DNA of 64,000 bases. It comes from Kribbella sp. NBC_01245 (GTDB lineage Bacteria; Actinomycetota; Actinomycetes; Propionibacteriales; Kribbellaceae). The notes below the pieces were generated by a model, which was not told the origin of the DNA, searched no databases, and worked only from the letters and a program-made list of their open reading frames with translations. Every line of letters starts with the position of its first letter. The stretch's first letter is position 1. Where the stretch lies: NCBI RefSeq assembly GCF_036226525.1, contig NZ_CP108487.1, positions 1,860,001 to 1,924,000 on the forward strand, in the 5' to 3' direction. Made by a program: the position numbers and the translations under genes. Below are positions 59,398 through 64,000 of this stretch, in pieces.

Positions 59398-61126
59398 CGG
59401 CTCGATCGACTGGTTATGCTTTCCGCGCTTCGACTCCCCCGCGTGTTTCGCCGCTCTCCTCGGCACGGAGGACAACGGGCACTGGCGGATCCACCCGCGC
59501 GATGGTTCGGCGACGAGCAGCCGGCGGTACCGCGGTGACACGCTCATCCTCGAAACCGACTGGGTGACCCCGACCGGGACCGTCCGGGTGATCGACTTCA
59601 TGCCGCCGCGTGACGCCGCGCCCGACGTCGTCCGCATCGTGCAGGGCATCTCCGGCCGGGTCGCGATGCGGTCCGAGCTGCGCCTGCGGTTCGACTACGG
59701 CCACGTCGTGCCGTGGGTCCGCCAGGTCGACGGCCAGGTCGTCGCGGTCGCCGGGCCGGACGCGGTCGCCCTGCGCAGCGACGTACACCAGTACGGCAAG
59801 GACTTCGCGACGTACGGCGACTTCGAGGTGGCGCCCGGCGACCAGGCCTGGTTCGTGCTCACCTGGCATGCGTCGCACGAGCCGTTGCCCCGGCCGGCCA
59901 ACGCGATGGACAGCCTGGCGCAGACCGAGACCTACTGGACCGAGTGGATCTCGCAGGCCAAGGACGCGGGCACGGCCTCGGAGGAGGTCACGCGTTCGCT
60001 GCTCACGTTGAAGGCGCTTACGTATTCGCCGTCGGGCGGCATGGTCGCCGCGCCGACGACGTCGCTGCCGGAGGACCTCGGCGGCGAACGTAACTGGGAC
60101 TACCGGTTCTGCTGGTTGCGCGACGCAACGATGACGCTGGCCGCGCTGATCCGCTCGGGCTTCACCGAAGAGGCCGAGGCCTGGCGCGATTGGTTGCTGC
60201 GGGCAATCGCCGGCTCGCCGAAGGACATCCAGATCATGTACGGCGTAACGGGCGAGCGTCGTCTGACGGAGCTCTCGGCGAACTGGTTGCCGGGGTTTGC
60301 CGGGTCGACGCCCGTGCGCCTTGGGAACGCGGCGGCCGACCAGTTGCAGCTGGACGTGTTCGGCGAGGTGATGGACGTGCTCGCGCTCGCCCGCGAGAGC
60401 GATATCGGTCCGAGTGACGACGCGTGGGCGATGCAGGGCGGGCTGATGCGCCACCTCGAGGGCATCTGGCAGTTGCCGGATGAGGGCATCTGGGAGGTGC
60501 GTGGCGGGCGGCAGCAGTTCACGTACTCGAAGGTGATGACCTGGGTCGCGTTCGACCGGGCGGCCCGTGCGGTCGACCGGTTCGGTATGCGTGGTCCGGT
60601 TCGGGAGTGGCGTGCGACGGCCGACGAGATCCATCGCCAGATCTGCGCCGAGGCGTACGACCCCTCGCGGAACACGTTCACTCAGGCGTACGGGAGCAAA
60701 GCGCTCGACGCGTCCGTGCTGCTCATCCCGCAGGTCGGGTTCCTGCCGCCGACTGATCCGCGCGTGGTCGGCACGATCGAGGCCGTGCAGCGCGAGCTGG
60801 CCGCCGACGGATTCACTCGGCGCTATCTGGTCGAGCACACCGACGACGGTCTGCATGGTGACGAGGGCGCCTTCCTGATCTGCTCGTTCTGGCTCGCTGA
60901 TTCGCTGGCGATGATCGGGCGGATCGGCGAGGCGCGGACCTTGTACGACAAGCTGGTTGCCCTCCGCAACGATGTCGGGTTGCTCGCCGAGGAGTACGAC
61001 CCGGTGTCGAGGCGCATGCTCGGCAACTTCCCCCAAGCCTTCTCGCACCTCGGTCTGATCAACACCGCGTGGCACCTCAACGAAAAGGAGGCCGCCTGTA
61101 CGCCGCTCCGCCCGTCCTCCCACTAG
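59279..61126 (+). CDS. Glycoside hydrolase family 15 (glucoamylase/trehalase-like)
   Basis: 615 aa (alpha/alpha)6-barrel enzyme. [33 protein letters not shown] is the typical bacterial start. [19 protein letters not shown] and the acid/base region [15 protein letters not shown], then [14 protein letters not shown], complete the active site. Related mycobacterial enzymes are trehalases; others are glucodextranases or glucoamylases. No signal peptide, so trehalose or glycogen-type intracellular substrates are likely. GTG 59279 has AGAAGG upstream; it overlaps SURF1 by 119 bp. Confidence 0.92.
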   Translation: [615 protein letters not shown]

Positions 61127-61258
61127 CCCTTGTAGCCATAGCCTCCGTCTATCGCGCTACCTGCCGCGGCACGTGATTTGGGCACGGTTCCGGGCAGTTT
61201 CTCGGGCGGTTTCGGGACGGGCGTAGGTTGGCTTGCGGGTGTGAGGCAGGATTGGCCC

Positions 61259-62017
61259 GTGGACCTTCGACTGCGGGATCGAACGTATATCGTCACCGGC
61301 GCCAGCGGAGGGCTCGGTTTCGCGACCGCGCAAGCCCTCGTCGACGAAGGCGCCCGGCTGGTGATCTCCAGCCGTGACGAGGCGTCGATCAGCCGCGCCG
61401 CCGCCACCCTGGGTACAAGCCGGGTGGTCGGGATCGCCACCGACAACGCCGACCCCGAAGGCGCCGAGCGCCTCGTAGCGACCGCCGTCGCCAAATGGGG
61501 CAGCCTGCACGGCGCCCTGATCAGCGTCGGCGGCCCGACCCCCGGCACCGCCATGGACACCACCGAGGACGACTGGCGCAACGCCTTCGACAGCGTCTTC
61601 CTGGGCGGACTGCGGATCGCCCGCGCCGTCGCGCGCTCCGGCGAGGAGGGTACGTCGATCGCCTTCGTACTCTCGTCCTCGGTCAAATCCCCCATCGGCG
61701 GCCTCGCCATCTCCAACGGCCTCCGCCCCGGTCTCGCGATGGTCGCCAAAACCCTCGCCGACGAACTCGGCCCCTCCGGCACCCGCGTGAACGGCCTCCT
61801 CCCCGGCCGCATCTCCACCGACCGCCTCAAGCAACTCGACGGCAAAACCGGCAACCCGGAAGAAGCCCGCCGCCAAGCCGAAAAGCTAATCCCACTCCGC
61901 CGCTACGGCACCCCCGAAGAGTTCGGCCAAGTAGCCGCCTTCGTCCTCTCCCCCGTCGCCTCCTACCTAACCGGCGCCATGATCCCCGTAGACGGCGGCG
62001 CCCTCCGCACCCTCTAG
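61259..62017 (+). CDS. SDR-fold protein without the canonical Tyr-Lys pair
   Basis: 252 aa Rossmann protein (YIVTGASGGLGFATAQALVDEGA). The catalytic Ser region is kept (FVLSSSVKSP), but at the Y-x-x-x-K site it has S152-N-G-L-R156 (AISNGLRPGLAMVAK). The C-terminal YLTGAMIPVDGG is normal. Some SDR subgroups carry such SN-LR replacements, and their chemistry is unclear. The GTG start matches the family N-terminus VDLRLRDRTYIVTG. The 3' part is rich in rare CTA and CCC codons. The 282 bp to the transposase stop hold a 52-bp repeat and the element's right end. Confidence 0.88.
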   Translation: MDLRLRDRTYIVTGASGGLGFATAQALVDEGARLVISSRDEASISRAAATLGTSRVVGIATDNADPEGAERLVATAVAKWGSLHGALISVGGPTPGTAMDTTEDDWRNAFDSVFLGGLRIARAVARSGEEGTSIAFVLSSSVKSPIGGLAISNGLRPGLAMVAKTLADELGPSGTRVNGLLPGRISTDRLKQLDGKTGNPEEARRQAEKLIPLRRYGTPEEFGQVAAFVLSPVASYLTGAMIPVDGGALRTL

Positions 62018-62051
62018 GCCGTCCCCCTCAAAGTCGTCCCCTCAAATCCGC

Positions 62052-62103
62052 TCATCGGTCCCTTCTGACGCGGCGTGTCGCGGTTCATCGGACCCTTTTG
62101 ACC
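62052..62103 (-). repeat. 52-bp dispersed repeat, copy 4 (reverse orientation)
   Basis: The reverse complement reads GTCAAAAGGGTCCGATGA, ACCGCGACACGCCGC, GTCAGAAGGGACCGATGA. It ends 50 bp from the terminal repeat of the IS110-family element. It is not in a promoter position for any gene, which argues that the family is not simply an operator. Confidence 0.85.
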
Positions 62104-62184
62104 AAAGGCTGACGGGCGGTCTGCCGGCCTCTTGTGCGGGTGGTGTTGGTGGCACCCGTCCCCCTGAGTTCTTCCGAATTGTCA

Positions 62185-62261
62185 GGCCGGCCCGGGCCGC
62201 GTCAAGGGCTCCATCGGCTAACGCCGACGCTGACGCGCCCTTGACCCACCCCGAACCGGCC
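62185..62261 (-). ncRNA. Candidate seek/bridge RNA region, 3' side of the transposase
   Basis: Nested inverted repeats lie between the transposase stop and the right-end repeat: GGCCGG/CCGGCC outside (62185-62190, 62256-62261), GTCAAGGGC/GCCCTTGAC (62201-62209, 62237-62245), and TCGGC/GCCGA with a TAAC loop (62214-62227). GCGTCA/TGACGC offers a competing pairing. IS1111 elements encode their target-choosing RNA on this side; assignment is by family analogy. Confidence 0.45.
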
Positions 62262-62299
62262 AAGGGCGGCAGCTATCAGACATCCCTAGTGCTAGGGAG

Positions 62300-63535
62300 T
62301 CAAGCGGCGGTGGTTTTGGTGCGGTGGGCCCAGGCGGTGTGGGTGTCGTAGTGGGTGCCGGTTTTGAGGCAGCCGTGGAGGAGGCCGACGAGCCGGTTGG
62401 CGAGTTGTCGTAGCGCGGCGTGGTGGCCGTGGCCGCGGGTGCGGAGTTCGTCGTAGTAGGCGCGGGTGTGTGGGTCACGCAGGATGGCGGCGCCGGCTTG
62501 CTGGTCGAGGGCGTTGACGAGCCGGTTGTTGTGGACGAACCGGGCGTGCACCGTTTTCAGCCTTCCGGATTGGCGGGTGAGGGGTGCGGTGCCGGCGTAG
62601 TTCTTGCGGGATTTCGCGTCGGCGTAGCGGCCTGGGGCGTCGCCGAATTCTGCCAGCACCCGGGCGCCGAGGATCGGTCCGAGGCCGGGCAGGCTGCGGT
62701 AGATCTCAACGTCCGGGTGCCGGCCAAAATAGGCCTCGACCCCTGCCTGCAGGCCGGTGATCTCGGTGTTCAGGGCCTGCAGGATCGCCACCGTGGAACG
62801 GACCGTGGCGGCGTAGGCGTCGGCCACGATCTCGGACTGGCCGAGTTGCTCGGTGCGCAGCGCGGCCTGAATCGCGGCGGCCCGGCTGGGCAGATCACCG
62901 CGCCGGCGAGCCGTTTTCAGCGCGGCGGTGATCTGGCCGGTGGTGAGTTTCGCCGCGGCCGCCGGGGTGGCCGCTTTGGCCAGCAACGCCAGCACATCAG
63001 GACTGGTCAACGTCAACGTCCCTTGCTGATACGCCTCCAGCGCGGCCGGGAAGTAGTCCAGCAACGCCGACCGCATCCGCAGCATGTGCCGGGTCCGTTC
63101 CTGGATCAGCGATTGATGCGCCCGGGTCAGCACCTTCACCCCGGCCGCGAGCTGCGAATCGGCCTCGGTGGCCACGAGTTGGTGACGCCGGGTCCGGACC
63201 ATGTCGGCCAGGCTGTGCGCGTCGGTCTTGTCGTCCTTGGCACCCGACAACGACACCACCTCACGATGTCTCGCGGCCAGTTTCGGGTTCACCCCGAACA
63301 CCACATAACCCGCCGCGATCAACGCGGCCACCCACGGACCCCGCTCGGTCTCGATCCCGACCATCACCTGGCCGGGGCCACCATCATCAGGCAAGTGTTG
63401 CGCGATCAGCTCATGGAACTTCACCATCCCCTGGACCCCCTCGGGGACCCGGCGAATGCCCAGCACCCGGCCCTGATCGTCTTGGACCTCGAGGTCATGA
63501 TGATCTTCGGCCCAGTCGTCACCAACGAACAACAC
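62300..63535 (-). CDS. IS110-family transposase (DEDD recombinase)
   Basis: 411 aa. The N-terminal RuvC-like DEDD domain has D7 (VGDDWAEDHH), E62 (VGIETERG), D102 and D105 (AKDDKTDAHSLADMVR). A coiled-coil middle leads to the C-terminal Tnp_20 domain with SLPGLGPILGARVLAEFGD, NYAGTAPL and the probable catalytic Ser323 (TRQSGRLKTVH). All appear intact, so the element may be active. GTG start. These recombinases use a short element-encoded RNA to choose target and donor sites. Confidence 0.93.
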   Translation of the reverse strand: MLFVGDDWAEDHHDLEVQDDQGRVLGIRRVPEGVQGMVKFHELIAQHLPDDGGPGQVMVGIETERGPWVAALIAAGYVVFGVNPKLAARHREVVSLSGAKDDKTDAHSLADMVRTRRHQLVATEADSQLAAGVKVLTRAHQSLIQERTRHMLRMRSALLDYFPAALEAYQQGTLTLTSPDVLALLAKAATPAAAAKLTTGQITAALKTARRRGDLPSRAAAIQAALRTEQLGQSEIVADAYAATVRSTVAILQALNTEITGLQAGVEAYFGRHPDVEIYRSLPGLGPILGARVLAEFGDAPGRYADAKSRKNYAGTAPLTRQSGRLKTVHARFVHNNRLVNALDQQAGAAILRDPHTRAYYDELRTRGHGHHAALRQLANRLVGLLHGCLKTGTHYDTHTAWAHRTKTTAA

Positions 63536-63785
63536 GATGAATTTCTCCCGTCACGCACTCGATGAGTGTCTGAGTAGCCCGCAGGAGATTCCGGCGCCCT
63601 AATGGATCAGTGCTCACACCACCCGAAAAGCGGCAGGCACGACACCCCATCAGCCATTCACATCTCCCGACCACCAGCAAGGGCACGCTCTGATACCAGG
63701 ACTCAAAGCCCGGGGGTACGGAGTGCTCACCTACCAGCGACCACAGACACCGAGTCTGCCAGCGACCGACCCGATAACACCCATT
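63536..63785 (-). other. Non-coding 5' end of the IS110-family element
   Basis: 250 bp between the terminal repeat and the transposase start, with no supported gene. It holds the transposase promoter and a small hairpin CACTC-GAT-GAGTG near the start codon. In the IS110 (not IS1111) branch the bridge RNA is encoded on this side, so it is the alternative site for that RNA. GTGCTCAC occurs twice. Confidence 0.5.
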
Positions 63786-63866
63786 AGGGGGACGGGTGAG
63801 GTCTGACCGGGTGTGGTGGTTGTGAGACGCTGCCGCGCCGGCTCTTCGCCAAGTGCTGCCGCCCTG

Positions 63867-64000
63867 GTCATTCGTCTGCGCTGCCACGAGACCTCTGCCT
63901 GCGAGTGGTCGCGTCCGGTCACTCGTCTGTGCTGCCGCAGGAGCCCGCGAGTGGCCGCGTCCGGTCATTCGTCTGCGCTGCCGCGAGGCCTCCGCCCGCG
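63867..64000. repeat. Tandem degenerate repeats of about 46-51 bp, cut by the window edge
   Basis: Three units begin GTCATTCGTCTGCGCTGCC or a variant at 63867, 63918 and 63964; the third is cut off. The first two units end with GCGAGTGG(T/C)CGCGTCCG, which resembles the arm of the 29-bp inverted repeat at 20104. No gene is evident from 63799 to the window end. The array may continue beyond the window. Confidence 0.8.

Larger units (their letters stand above)
62153..63798 (-). mobile_element. IS110/IS1111-type insertion sequence
   Basis: About 1.65 kb bounded by 13-bp subterminal inverted repeats, CACCCGTCCCCCT at 62153-62165 and its complement at 63786-63798. The transposase gene lies between, with 250 bp of non-coding DNA on its 5' side and 134 bp on its 3' side. 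Subterminal repeats are typical of the IS1111 branch. True ends are probably a few bases outside the repeats; no target duplication is expected for this family. Confidence 0.75.

Noticed and set aside
14370-62103. The 52-bp repeat as the operator of a single regulon.
   Set aside because: Copy 4 lies between convergent gene ends and copies 2 and 3 face opposite ways in one gap, so promoter control cannot explain all copies.
63867-64000. CRISPR-like array at the window end.
   Set aside because: Units differ in length and sequence and the parts between the conserved stretches are themselves similar, unlike spacers.

Overview
The window is 64 kb of high-GC actinobacterial DNA with short overlapping operons and many GTG starts. 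Gene content and the abundance of GTAC-type codons suggest a soil Propionibacteriales/Nocardioidales genome such as Kribbella, but no rRNA or housekeeping marker here settles that. I saw no tRNA, rRNA, CRISPR array, prophage or biosynthetic gene cluster.

Layout. 0-13.3 kb: a UDP-GlcNAc 2-epimerase with a coupled unknown gene, a Tat-exported FAD oxidase, two divergent MFS exporters, an esterase/unknown/luciferase-like operon, and a CUT1 sugar ABC importer without its own ATPase. 13.4-24.4 kb: a fatty-acid block with fadB, fadA, a MerR regulator, acyl-CoA dehydrogenase and alpha-methylacyl-CoA racemase. A three-gene molybdo-oxidoreductase cassette lies inside this block, and a TnpB element is inserted between fadA and fadB. 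24.9-37.8 kb: cobQ with an FAD enzyme, several regulator/target pairs (GntR/VOC, TetR/quinone reductase/Ohr), a PfkB kinase, and an NfeD-SPFH-SPFH operon. 38.7-46.9 kb: three tandem GAF-ANTAR regulators, serB, and an exported GH16-CBM6 beta-glucanase with a DUF1996 lipoprotein. 47-56.2 kb: cyanophycinase and cyanophycin synthetase, an ECF sigma factor with a Pro/Thr-repeat protein, and a fabG-fabI operon ending in a CphA paralogue without the ATP-grasp domain. 56.3-64 kb: dodecin, moaA, SURF1, GH15, an atypical SDR, and an IS110/IS1111-type element.

The genes of the fatty-acid block appear to work together. The fadA promoter and the racemase promoter carry the same dyad, GTGACAGT-N3-ACTGTCAC, inside a 19-bp -35/-10 spacer. 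That is the architecture of MerR-activated promoters, and the MerR gene lies beside the fadA site. This predicts a MerR-controlled regulon for (methyl-branched) acyl-CoA degradation.

The least explained material is repetitive and structural. Three intergenic hairpins with perfect 30-34 bp stems (24.6, 29.65 and 52.0 kb) differ from each other by paired base changes. A 52-bp element with an internal direct repeat occurs four times. A second hairpin type at 20.1 kb is related to a tandem array at the right edge. Together with the CphA paralogue these are the best candidates for undescribed biology.
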